This document shows, in pieces, positions 16,817 through 24,548 of a stretch of DNA of 29,222 bases. The position numbers were made by a program, and so were the translations under genes. Positions within the stretch are counted from its first letter, which is position 1. Each line of letters opens with the position of its first letter. Under the pieces are notes generated by a model. It searched no databases. It saw nothing but the letters and a program-made list of their open reading frames with translations, and was not told the origin of the DNA. The stretch is from assembly GCA_006227085.1 (NCBI GenBank), contig SBFY01000187.1:1-29222 (forward strand), given 5' to 3'. Source of the stretch: Gammaproteobacteria bacterium (GTDB taxonomy: Bacteria; Pseudomonadota; Gammaproteobacteria; Pseudomonadales; M0112).

Positions 16817-17767
16817 ATGAACCCGAATTACCTGGATTTTGAGCAGCCTATTGCCGAGCTGGAGTCGAAGATTGAAGAGCTCCAGCTGGTGGGTTCAGGC
16901 AATGACCTCAATATCACTGAAGAAATTTCCCGCCTGCGCAGCAAAAGCCGCAAGCTGACGGAAAAGATTTTTGCTGACCTGACGCCGTGGGATATTGTCC
17001 GCGTCGCGCGTCACCCGCGTCGTCCTTACAGTCTCGATTACATCAGTCGCCTGTTCCCTGAATTCGATGAATTGCATGGTGATCGCCATTATGGTGATGA
17101 CCCTGCCATTGTGGGCGGGGTCGCGCGCCTGGAAGGCGAGCCGGTGATGGTGATCGGGCAGGAAAAAGGTCGCAACGTCCAGGAAAAGGTGAAGCGCAAT
17201 TTTGGCATGCCACGCCCGGAAGGTTACCGCAAGGCGTTACGACTGATGGAGATGGCCGAGCGCTTCAGGATGCCGATCATCACCTTGATTGATACCCCCG
17301 GTGCTTACCCGGGCATTGATTCCGAAGAGCACAACATCAGTGAAGCGATCGCGCGCAACCTGGCCGTCATGTCGCGACTGAAAACGCCCATCATCTGCAC
17401 GGTGATCGGTGAGGGCAGTTCCGGTGGCGCCTTGGGCATTGGTGTGGGTGATCATGTGTGCATGCTGCAGTACGCAACCTACTTTGTGATTTCACCGGAA
17501 GGCTGCGCCAACATTATCTGGAAGACCTCGGAAAAAGCCCCGGAAGCAGCAGAGGCGATGGGCCTGACCTCGTCGGTGCTGGAAGAACTCGGTATTGTCG
17601 ATGCCACGATCGAGGAACCCCTGGGTGGCGCGCATCGCGATCCGGATGTGGCCGCGGCCCGCTTGAAAGCCCATTGGTTGGGTGAGCTCGATCGCCTCAA
17701 TGCCTTGCCGATGGATGAACTGCTGAAGCGCCGTTACGACCGCCTGCTGGCCTTCGGTACGCCTTGA
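16817..17767 (+). CDS. accA: Acetyl-CoA carboxylase carboxyltransferase subunit alpha
   Basis: AccA pairs with AccD to transfer carboxylate from biotin to acetyl-CoA, giving malonyl-CoA for fatty acid synthesis. The product is 316 residues (E. coli 319). It shows NYLDFEQPIAELESKIEEL, KIFADLTPWD, ARHPRRPYSLDYI, RNFGMPRPEGYRKALRLMEMAERF, IDTPGAYPG and EPLGGAHRDP. Two very conserved stretches differ from the relatives I know. The EERGQSEAIA-type motif reads EEHNISEAIA (His172, Ile174), and GEGGSGGALA reads GEGSSGGALG (Ser201, Gly207). ATG 16817 is chosen because AGGA lies five bases upstream and the family start is NYLDFE. It follows dnaE by 66 bases, as in many gammaproteobacteria. Confidence 0.96.
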   Translation: MNPNYLDFEQPIAELESKIEELQLVGSGNDLNITEEISRLRSKSRKLTEKIFADLTPWDIVRVARHPRRPYSLDYISRLFPEFDELHGDRHYGDDPAIVGGVARLEGEPVMVIGQEKGRNVQEKVKRNFGMPRPEGYRKALRLMEMAERFRMPIITLIDTPGAYPGIDSEEHNISEAIARNLAVMSRLKTPIICTVIGEGSSGGALGIGVGDHVCMLQYATYFVISPEGCANIIWKTSEKAPEAAEAMGLTSSVLEELGIVDATIEEPLGGAHRDPDVAAARLKAHWLGELDRLNALPMDELLKRRYDRLLAFGTP

Positions 17768-17783
17768 TTGCCGCGTAGCGATC

Positions 17784-19124
17784 ATGGCCAGCCCTGACGC
17801 CGATTTCCCCGCCTCACTGACAGATCACTGCCTGGCACAGGCCCATGCCCCGCGCTGGTGGGTGGCCTTGAGTGGCGGCCTCGATTCCATCGTGCTGCTG
17901 CATGCCCTGGTGCAGTTTTCCCGCCACACTCCCTCGCCACCGCTGGTGGCCTTGCATGTGCATCATGGCTTGCAGTCGCAGGCCGGTGATTGGGCCGATT
18001 TCTGCCAGTCGGTGTGCGCGGATTGGGGAGTGGAGTGCCGGGTCTTGCCGGTCACGGTCCGGCAGGACCAGGGGCAGGGGCTTGAGATGGCGGCCCGGGA
18101 AGCCCGCTACGCCGCATTGGCAGCCCAGCTTGGGTCCGGGGATGTGCTGTGGATGGCGCACCACCTGGATGACCAGGCCGAGACCATGCTGATGCGGCTT
18201 GTGCGGGGCAGTGGTTTGCAGGGGTTGGCCGGTATCCCGGCGATGCGCGCCTTGGCGGGGGGGCAGGTGGTGCGGCCGTTGCTGGGGGTGGCTCGTCGTG
18301 AACTCGAAACCTACGCCAGCCAGCATGGCCTGCGCTGGGTGGATGACCCTTCCAACAGCAGCATCACGATGGATCGCAATTTCCTGCGGCATACCGTTTT
18401 CCCCTTGCTGGAGCAGCGCTGGCCGGCCTACCGCCAGGGCATGGCGCGTTCGGCACACTGGCTGCGGCAGCAATCCACGGTGGAACAGGCAGCCCTGGCG
18501 GTTTTGCTGGCGGGCCGACAGGAGCAGGATCGCTATGGCGCACGATTGGATATCCAGGGGGTGGCGGCATGGCCGGAAGGCTTGCGGCAAGCCTTGTTGC
18601 GCCATTGGCTGGCCAGTATGGGGGTGCCGATGCCGTCGGCTGTTCGCTTGGCATCACTCGATCACGACGTACTCTGTGCCCGTGACGATGCCCAGGGACA
18701 GTGGCAGTCGGAGCAGGTCGTGATCCATCGCTTCCGTGGTGCCTTGTACGCGCATGCCCCGGTGTTGCCGGCAAGGGCAGGGGATTGGCTGGATGCCGGG
18801 CAGCCGTTCACGCTATCGCCAGTGATGCAATTGCTTGCGGTGCCTGCGGCGGGGCCGGGTTGCCTGAAACAGGCGCCACCGTGGCGGGTAGCCTACCGGC
18901 AAGGCGGTGAGCGATGCCGTCCGGCTGGCCGTGACCACAGCCAGACCCTGAAACACCTGTTGCAGGAGTACGCTATCCCACCATGGCTGCGGGATGCGAC
19001 CCCGTTGCTGTATGCCGGGGACACGCTGGTGGCGGTAGCCGATGGCTGGGTGTGTCATGGCTTCGAGGCCGGCCCGGGTGAAAAAGGCTGGAAAATCCAT
19101 TGGAAAATCGCTGCCGGGAATTGA
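17784..19124 (+). CDS. tilS: tRNA(Ile)-lysidine synthase
   Basis: TilS attaches lysine to C34 of the CAU-anticodon tRNA-Ile, changing both codon reading and charging to isoleucine. The 446-residue product (E. coli 432) has the N-terminal PP-loop ATPase motif SGGLDS at 30-35. LHVHHGLQ, the MAAREARYAAL and WMAHHLDDQAETMLMRLVRGSGLQGLAGI segments and WVDDPSNSS with RNFLRH follow. The C-terminal substrate-binding domain includes YRQGGERCRP and HLLQEYAIPPWLRD. ATG 17784 has a poor ribosome site and lies 16 bases after accA, suggesting coupled expression. The sequence is G-rich on this strand. No promoter was recognised. Confidence 0.97.
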   Translation: MASPDADFPASLTDHCLAQAHAPRWWVALSGGLDSIVLLHALVQFSRHTPSPPLVALHVHHGLQSQAGDWADFCQSVCADWGVECRVLPVTVRQDQGQGLEMAAREARYAALAAQLGSGDVLWMAHHLDDQAETMLMRLVRGSGLQGLAGIPAMRALAGGQVVRPLLGVARRELETYASQHGLRWVDDPSNSSITMDRNFLRHTVFPLLEQRWPAYRQGMARSAHWLRQQSTVEQAALAVLLAGRQEQDRYGARLDIQGVAAWPEGLRQALLRHWLASMGVPMPSAVRLASLDHDVLCARDDAQGQWQSEQVVIHRFRGALYAHAPVLPARAGDWLDAGQPFTLSPVMQLLAVPAAGPGCLKQAPPWRVAYRQGGERCRPAGRDHSQTLKHLLQEYAIPPWLRDATPLLYAGDTLVAVADGWVCHGFEAGPGEKGWKIHWKIAAGN

Positions 19125-19170
19125 GCTCGGTCCCTGTTTTTGTTAACCTGCTCTCCCATCTTCGGAACGC

Positions 19171-19206
19171 GTGAGAACGCCCAAATTTCCCCGGGCGCAA
19201 CCTCAC
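19171..19206 (+). promoter_or_regulatory. Possible stem-loop in the pyrG leader
   Basis: In the 101-base tilS-pyrG gap, GTGAG (19171-19175) can pair with CTCAC (19202-19206). Just inside, CGCCC (19178-19182) pairs with GGGCG (19193-19197) around a 10-base loop. There is no T tract, so it is not a standard terminator. It ends about 19 bases before the pyrG ATG, close enough to affect translation. Function is unknown, and a chance fold is possible in GC-rich DNA. Confidence 0.35.
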
Positions 19207-19225
19207 CAGGCATTGGAATTGCCTC

Positions 19226-20869
19226 ATGACGCAGTATGTTTTTGTAACCGGAGGTGTGGTTTCTTCGCTGGGCAAAGGTATTGCCTCAGCATCTCTCGGG
19301 GCCATTTTGGAAGCCCGTGGGTTAAAGGTCACCATCCTCAAGCTTGACCCGTACATCAATGTGGATCCGGGCACGATGAGCCCATTCCAGCATGGTGAGG
19401 TCTATGTGACGGAAGACGGGGCTGAAACCGACCTCGATCTGGGGCATTACGAGCGCTTCCTGCGCACGCGCATGACCAAGCGCAATAACTTCACCACCGG
19501 CCGTGTCTACGAAACGGTGCTGCGCAAGGAGCGCCGTGGCGATTACCTGGGAGGCACGGTGCAGGTCATCCCGCACATCACGGATGAAATCAAGCGCCGT
19601 ATCCGCGAAGGGGCACAGGGTGTCGATATTGCCATTGTCGAGATTGGTGGCACGGTCGGTGATATTGAATCCCTGCCATTCCTGGAAGCGATCCGCCAGA
19701 TGCGGATTGATGTCGGGCCACAGAACTGCCTGTTCATGCACCTGACCCTGGTGCCGTATATCGCGACTTCGGGTGAGACCAAGACCAAACCCACCCAGCA
19801 TTCCGTCAAGGAGCTGCGTTCGATCGGTTTGCAGCCGGATATCCTGCTGTGCCGCTCGGAAATGGAAGTGGACGCGGATTCCCGCCGCAAGATCGCCCTG
19901 TTCACGAACGTGGAAGAGCGCGCGGTTATTCCGTTGCCGGACGCGAAATCGATTTACAGCATTCCTTCCATGTTGCACCGGCAGGGGCTGGACTCCATCG
20001 TTGTCGAGAAACTTCACCTGGATTGCCCGCCCGCCGATTTGTCGGAATGGGATGCGGTGGTTGATGGCCTGATGAATCCCGAACGTGAAGTGTCGATCGC
20101 CATGGTCGGCAAGTACATGGAACTGCTGGATGCCTACAAGTCACTGATCGAAGCGCTGACGCACGCCGGTATCCGCAGCCGCACCAAGGTCAAGATGCAT
20201 TACATTGACTCGGAACGCGTCGAGCGTGAGGGCGTGTCAATCCTTGAGGGGATGGATGCCATCCTGGTGCCGGGTGGTTTTGGCAAGCGTGGCGTGGAAG
20301 GCAAGATTGCCACGGTGCAGTACGCCCGTGAGAACAAGATTCCTTACCTCGGTATTTGTCTCGGCATGCAAGTCGCGGTGATCGAGTATGCCCGTCATTG
20401 TGCAGGCATGAGTGATGCGCACAGCACGGAATTCAAGACCGATGCAGCGCAGCCCGTTGTCGGCTTGATTACCGAGTGGATTGATGAGGCTGGACAGGTG
20501 GAGCAGCGCTCTGCGGATTCTGATTTGGGCGGCACCATGCGATTGGGTGCCCAGACCTGTCATCTGGTCAAGGGTTCATTGGCACAGCGCACGTATGGCC
20601 AGGAAACCATCGTCGAGCGCCACCGTCATCGTTATGAGGTCAATAACCGCTTTGTTCCGGAGCTGGAGAAAGCCGGCCTGAAAATTGGTGGTTGGTCGCA
20701 GGACAAATCACTGGTCGAGATGGTCGAAATCGCCGATCACCCCTGGTTTGTGGCGTGCCAGTTCCATCCGGAGTTCACGTCCACGCCACGCGATGGGCAT
20801 CCGCTGTTTTCCGGTTTTGTGGCTGCTGCGCGTGAGCATGCGGCACAGAAAACAGCAGTGACGGCCTGA
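19226..20869 (+). CDS. pyrG: CTP synthase (glutamine hydrolysing)
   Basis: PyrG converts UTP to CTP using ATP and ammonia from glutamine. The 547-residue product (E. coli 545) has an N-terminal synthase domain from YVFVTGGVVSSLGKGI. It includes LKLDPYINVDPGTMSPFQHGEV, TDLDLGHYERF and TTGRVYETV. The C-terminal class I amidotransferase domain has nucleophile Cys378 in GICLGMQ and His514/Glu516 in QFHPEFTSTP. The ATG at 19226 gives the family N terminus, although only a weak GGA precedes it. The 101-base upstream gap holds a possible stem-loop. KdsA follows after a single base. The pyrG-kdsA-eno order is common in gammaproteobacteria. Confidence 0.98.
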   Translation: MTQYVFVTGGVVSSLGKGIASASLGAILEARGLKVTILKLDPYINVDPGTMSPFQHGEVYVTEDGAETDLDLGHYERFLRTRMTKRNNFTTGRVYETVLRKERRGDYLGGTVQVIPHITDEIKRRIREGAQGVDIAIVEIGGTVGDIESLPFLEAIRQMRIDVGPQNCLFMHLTLVPYIATSGETKTKPTQHSVKELRSIGLQPDILLCRSEMEVDADSRRKIALFTNVEERAVIPLPDAKSIYSIPSMLHRQGLDSIVVEKLHLDCPPADLSEWDAVVDGLMNPEREVSIAMVGKYMELLDAYKSLIEALTHAGIRSRTKVKMHYIDSERVEREGVSILEGMDAILVPGGFGKRGVEGKIATVQYARENKIPYLGICLGMQVAVIEYARHCAGMSDAHSTEFKTDAAQPVVGLITEWIDEAGQVEQRSADSDLGGTMRLGAQTCHLVKGSLAQRTYGQETIVERHRHRYEVNNRFVPELEKAGLKIGGWSQDKSLVEMVEIADHPWFVACQFHPEFTSTPRDGHPLFSGFVAAAREHAAQKTAVTA

Positions 20870-20870
20870 C

Positions 20871-21716
20871 ATGGCAACGGTCACGCTCGATATCGCCGGT
20901 ATCCCGGTCGCCAATGACAAGCCCTTCGTGCTGTTTGGTGGCATGAATGTACTGGAATCCGCCGAGCTGGCGAATGAGGTAGCACAAGCGTATGTCGATA
21001 CGTGTACCCGTCTGGGGATACCGTACGTTTTCAAGGCATCGTTTGATAAGGCCAACCGTTCTTCCATTACGTCGTTCCGGGGGCCTGGCCTGGAAGCCGG
21101 GCTGAAAATCCTCGCGGACATCAAATCACGCTTCAATGTGCCCATCATCACGGATGTGCATGAACCGTGGCAGGCTGCGCCTGTCGCTGAAGTGGCCGAT
21201 GTGATCCAGTTGCCGGCATTCCTGTCACGGCAAACTGACCTGGTGGTGGCGATGGCCAAGACCGGTGCGGTGATCAATATCAAGAAGGCGCAGTTCCTGG
21301 CGCCGCATGAAATGAAACACATCCTGCGTAAATGTGAGGAAGCGGGCAACCAACGCCTGATGCTCTGTGAGCGTGGCAGTTCCTTTGGTTATAACAACCT
21401 GGTTGTCGACATGCTGGGCTTTGGCATCATGAAGCAGTTCGGTTATCCGGTGTTGTTTGATGTGACGCATTCCCTGCAAATGCCGGGCGGACGTTCGGAT
21501 TCAGCCGATGGCCGTCGCCATGCGGTTGTGGAACTGGCGCGTGCTGGTATGTCGCAAGGCTTGGCTGGGTTGTTCCTGGAAGCGCATCCGGATCCGGACA
21601 AGGCCAAGTGTGACGGCCCGTGCGCCTTGCCATTATCGGCCCTGGAGGCCTTCCTGTCGCAAGCCAAGGCGATAGACCAGCTGGTAAAAAGTTTTCCCCC
21701 CATTGTTATCCGCTAG
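20871..21716 (+). CDS. kdsA: 3-deoxy-8-phosphooctulonate synthase
   Basis: KdsA condenses phosphoenolpyruvate with arabinose 5-phosphate to give Kdo-8-phosphate, the precursor of the Kdo that links lipid A to the core. The 281-residue TIM-barrel product (E. coli 284) shows FVLFGGMNVLES, YVFKASFDKANRSS, ITDVHEP, VIQLPAFLSRQTDLV, the conserved CERGSSFGYNNLVVDM and FLEAHPDPDKAKCDGP. Asn26 in GGMNVLES, rather than Cys, marks the metal-independent class. ATG 20871 lies one base after the pyrG stop with a poor ribosome site, so coupling to pyrG is likely. PEP links it to eno, 18 bases downstream. The stop is TAG. Confidence 0.97.
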   Translation: MATVTLDIAGIPVANDKPFVLFGGMNVLESAELANEVAQAYVDTCTRLGIPYVFKASFDKANRSSITSFRGPGLEAGLKILADIKSRFNVPIITDVHEPWQAAPVAEVADVIQLPAFLSRQTDLVVAMAKTGAVINIKKAQFLAPHEMKHILRKCEEAGNQRLMLCERGSSFGYNNLVVDMLGFGIMKQFGYPVLFDVTHSLQMPGGRSDSADGRRHAVVELARAGMSQGLAGLFLEAHPDPDKAKCDGPCALPLSALEAFLSQAKAIDQLVKSFPPIVIR

Positions 21717-21734
21717 ATCCAACTGGAGTGACTG

Positions 21735-23024
21735 ATGACCACTATTGCTGCTGTCAAAGCGTTTGAGATCCTTGATTCCCGCGGTAATCCGACGGTGCAG
21801 GCCGATGTGGTCCTGTCTTCGGGTGTGATTGGTACGGCCAACGCACCATCCGGTGCCTCGACCGGTTCGCGTGAAGCATTGGAACTGCGTGATGGCGATA
21901 AATCCCGCTACTTGGGCAAGGGTGTATTGAAGGCCGTGGGTGCGGTGAATAACGAGATCGCAGCATTGCTGAAAGGCAAGGATGCGGCTGACCAGCGTGG
22001 CATCGACACACTGATGATTGATGCGGATGGCACGGAGAATAAATCCACGTTTGGTGCGAATGCCATCCTCGCTGTTTCACTGGCGGCAGCCCGTGCTGTC
22101 GCTGCGGAGAAAAAGATCCCGCTCTACCAGCATATTGCTGACATCAACGGCACGGCTGGCCAATACAGCATGCCGGTGCCGATGATGAATATCATCAACG
22201 GTGGTGAACATGCCGACAACAATGTCGACATCCAGGAATTCATGATCCAGCCCGTGGGCGCGAAGAGCTTTACCGAAGCCTTGCGCATGGGCGCCGAGGT
22301 GTTTCATCAACTGAAGAAAGTGCTGCATGCCCGTGGATTGAGCACAGCCGTGGGTGATGAAGGCGGTTTCGCGCCTAACTTGCCATCCAATGAAGCAGCG
22401 ATCCAGGCCATCATCGAGTCTGTTGAAAAAGCAGGTTATCGCATGAATGATGACATCACGCTGGCGTTGGATTGTGCAGCATCCGAGTTTTACGATAATG
22501 GCCAATACAACCTGGCCGGTGAAGGCAAGAAATACGATGCCGCCGCGTTTGCTGATTACCTGGCAGATTTGTCAGCTCGTTACCCGATCCTGTCGATTGA
22601 AGATGGCATGCATGAGAGTGATTGGGCTGGCTGGGCGGGCCTGACGAAGAAGCTGGGTGATCGCGTGCAGTTGGTGGGCGATGACTTGTTTGTGACCAAC
22701 ACCAAAATCCTCAAGCGCGGCATTGATGAAAAAATTGCCAACTCGATCCTCATCAAGTTCAACCAGATCGGCAGCTTGTCTGAAACCCTGGATGCGATTG
22801 CGATGGCGCGCAAGGCAGGCTACACCGCAGTGATTTCCCATCGTTCCGGTGAAACCGAAGACACCACATTGGCTGACCTGGCGGTGGGCACGGCAGCCGG
22901 CCAGATCAAGACGGGTTCGCTTTGTCGTTCCGATCGCGTGGCCAAATATAACCGCCTGTTGCGGATTGAAGCAGAGTTGGGCAGTCGGGCGCCATATCGT
23001 GGGCGCAAGGAATTCCGTTCCTGA
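21735..23024 (+). CDS. eno: Enolase
   Basis: Enolase interconverts 2-phosphoglycerate and phosphoenolpyruvate in glycolysis and gluconeogenesis. In many gammaproteobacteria it is also part of the RNA degradosome. The 429-residue product (E. coli 432) has FEILDSRGNPTVQADV, the loop APSGASTGSREALELRDGD, STFGANAILAVSLA, MMNIINGGEHADNNVDIQEF, VGDEGGFAPNL, ALDCAASEFY, IEDGM and catalytic Lys341 in LIKFNQIGS. ISHRSGETEDTTLADLAV and the LCRSDRVAKYNRLLRIE end follow. ATG 21735 has a clear GGAG site six bases upstream. It follows kdsA by 18 bases, and a perfect hairpin lies just after its stop. Confidence 0.98.
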   Translation: MTTIAAVKAFEILDSRGNPTVQADVVLSSGVIGTANAPSGASTGSREALELRDGDKSRYLGKGVLKAVGAVNNEIAALLKGKDAADQRGIDTLMIDADGTENKSTFGANAILAVSLAAARAVAAEKKIPLYQHIADINGTAGQYSMPVPMMNIINGGEHADNNVDIQEFMIQPVGAKSFTEALRMGAEVFHQLKKVLHARGLSTAVGDEGGFAPNLPSNEAAIQAIIESVEKAGYRMNDDITLALDCAASEFYDNGQYNLAGEGKKYDAAAFADYLADLSARYPILSIEDGMHESDWAGWAGLTKKLGDRVQLVGDDLFVTNTKILKRGIDEKIANSILIKFNQIGSLSETLDAIAMARKAGYTAVISHRSGETEDTTLADLAVGTAAGQIKTGSLCRSDRVAKYNRLLRIEAELGSRAPYRGRKEFRS

Positions 23025-23027
23025 GAT

Positions 23028-23054
23028 ATCACGGCCGGTTTATCCGGCCGTGAT
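23028..23054 (+). other. Perfect 11-bp stem-loop between eno and ftsB
   Basis: ATCACGGCCGG pairs without mismatch with CCGGCCGTGAT around a TTTAT loop, four bases after the eno stop. No T tract follows on either strand, so it does not fit a standard intrinsic terminator. It could be a weak terminator, an RNA-protecting 3' end for eno mRNA, or a processing site between eno and the ftsB group. Confidence 0.75.
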
Positions 23055-23080
23055 TGCTTAGGCAGGATGGCAAACAATCG

Positions 23081-23374
23081 ATGCGATGGATCCTCGTCAT
23101 ACTGCTGGTGCTGTTTGCGGGACTCCAATACCGTCTGTGGTGGGGCGAGGGCAGTTTTGCCCACATCGCTTCACTGAAGGCCGATATTGAGCAGCAGCGG
23201 GCGCGTAACCAGGAGTTGTTCCAGCGCAACCAGGTTCTTGTGCGTGAAGTGATCAGCTTGCGTAACAGCAACGATGCGATCGAAGAAGCAGCACGTTCTG
23301 AATTAGGGCTCATCAAGCCCGGTGAAACCTTTTACCTGGTGATTGATCCTGCGCCAGAGGAGCAGGCACCATGA
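23081..23374 (+). CDS. ftsB: Cell division protein FtsB
   Basis: FtsB is a small bitopic inner-membrane protein that forms the FtsQLB complex, which activates septal peptidoglycan synthesis by FtsWI. The 97-residue product (E. coli 103) has one membrane helix (about residues 3-18) followed by LQYRLWWG. A periplasmic coiled coil (about 25-70) leads to the family motif ending in ARSELGLIKPGETFYLV. ATG 23081 gives the usual very short cytoplasmic end; a longer open frame upstream would run into the eno hairpin. An AGGATGG stretch at 23064-23070 is a somewhat distant ribosome site. It overlaps ispD by 4 bases. Confidence 0.95.
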   Translation: MRWILVILLVLFAGLQYRLWWGEGSFAHIASLKADIEQQRARNQELFQRNQVLVREVISLRNSNDAIEEAARSELGLIKPGETFYLVIDPAPEEQAP

Positions 23375-24066
23375 GTGAACGTGTCTTCGCCATTGTGCCC
23401 GCGGCTGGTGTTGGTCGTCGTATGGCGTCCGCCACGCCCAAGCAATATCTCCCCTTGCTGGGCCAGTGTGTTCTTGAACATACCCTGGCCGCCTTGCTGG
23501 CAATACCGGCGATTGATTCCGTGACGGTTGCCATTGCAGCGGATGATCATCACTGGGCGACATTGCCGGTAGCGAATGATACGCGCGTCCATGCTGTGGC
23601 AGGAGGTGCCGAGCGGGCCCATTCAGTGATGAATGCCATGGCCTCTTTGCCGGCCACAGCCCGCGACTGGGTGCTGGTGCATGATGCTGTCCGTCCTTGC
23701 GTTCAGCCGGCATGGGTCATGCGTTTGCTGGATGCCGTCCAGGGTGATGCGGTAGGTGGGTTATTGGCCTTGCCATTGGCTGATACGCTCAAACAGGCCA
23801 AAGAAGGCCGGGTATCGATGACGATTGACCGCACAGCCCTGTGGGCAGCCCAAACCCCGCAAGTGTTCCGTTATGGTGTGTTGCGACCGGCATTGGAACA
23901 GGCATTGGCAGCAGGAGATATCGTCACGGATGAATCTTCAGCCGTCGAGCGTGCCGGTTTTTCGCCGCGATTGGTAGAAGGTGATGCGGCGAACCTGAAA
24001 ATCACCCGGCCTGCAGATCTGTCATTGGCAGCGTATTGGCTGCAGTCCAGCAAGGAGAATTCCTGA
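23371..24066 (+). CDS. ispD: 2-C-methyl-D-erythritol 4-phosphate cytidylyltransferase
   Basis: IspD activates MEP with CTP, giving CDP-methylerythritol in the MEP isoprenoid pathway. The 231-residue product (E. coli 236) shows the nucleotide-binding VPAAGVGRRM followed by PKQYLPL. It then shows HTLAALLAIPAIDSVTVAI, VAGGAERAHSVMNAM, VLVHDAVRPCV and WAAQTPQVFR, and ends with DESSAVERAGFSPRLVEGDAANLKITRPADL. AGGAG at about 23358-23362 serves ATG 23371. It overlaps ftsB by 4 bases and shares one base with ispF, so ftsB-ispD-ispF is a tightly coupled unit. IspD and IspF are separate proteins here, not fused. Confidence 0.97.
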   Translation: MSERVFAIVPAAGVGRRMASATPKQYLPLLGQCVLEHTLAALLAIPAIDSVTVAIAADDHHWATLPVANDTRVHAVAGGAERAHSVMNAMASLPATARDWVLVHDAVRPCVQPAWVMRLLDAVQGDAVGGLLALPLADTLKQAKEGRVSMTIDRTALWAAQTPQVFRYGVLRPALEQALAAGDIVTDESSAVERAGFSPRLVEGDAANLKITRPADLSLAAYWLQSSKENS

Positions 24067-24548
24067 TGTATCGCATTGGCCAAGGATATGATGCACACCG
24101 TTTCCAGCCAGGAAATCACATTGTCCTGGGTGGGGTGAGGATTCCCTGTGATCGCGGCATCGAAGCGCATTCGGATGGGGATGTGTTGTTGCATGCCCTG
24201 TGTGATGCCTTATTGGGTGCGCTGGCACTGGGGGATATTGGCAAGCATTTCCCGGATACCGATGCCCGTTATCGTGGCGCTGACAGTCGTGAATTGTTGG
24301 CGGCGGTGGTGGGCAAGATTCGTGACGCGGGATATGCCGTCGTGAATGTGGATACAACGGTGCTGGCACAGGTGCCCCGGTTGGCACCACATATTGATGC
24401 CATGCGGGCAGCAATAGCCGCGGTACTGGGCTGTGCTGTGACGGATGTCAGTGTCAAGGCAACCACCACGGAGCGTATGGGGTTCGTGGGCAGGGAAGAA
24501 GGGATTGCCGCATACGCAACGGTGTTGCTGATGCGCCATGAATCCTGA
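24066..24548 (+). CDS. ispF: 2-C-methyl-D-erythritol 2,4-cyclodiphosphate synthase
   Basis: IspF cyclises CDP-methylerythritol 2-phosphate to MEcPP, releasing CMP, in the MEP pathway. The 160-residue product (E. coli 159) has the zinc ligands Asp9 and His11 in GQGYDAHRF and His43 in HSDGDVLLHALCDALLGALALGDIGKHFPDTD. It ends with SVKATTTERMGFVGREEGIAAYATVLL. ATG 24066 shares a base with the ispD stop and has a strong AAGGAG site at 24052-24057. Its end overlaps truD by 11 bases. Confidence 0.98.
   Translation: MYRIGQGYDAHRFQPGNHIVLGGVRIPCDRGIEAHSDGDVLLHALCDALLGALALGDIGKHFPDTDARYRGADSRELLAAVVGKIRDAGYAVVNVDTTVLAQVPRLAPHIDAMRAAIAAVLGCAVTDVSVKATTTERMGFVGREEGIAAYATVLLMRHES

Noticed and set aside
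17814..18605. A 263-codon minus-strand open frame opposite tilS
   Set aside because: Antisense shadow caused by G-rich coding on the plus strand, no recognisable motif.
19116..19144. GGGA/TCCC pairing followed by TGTTTTTGTT at the end of tilS as a terminator
   Set aside because: The stem is only four base pairs with a long loop; too weak to call.
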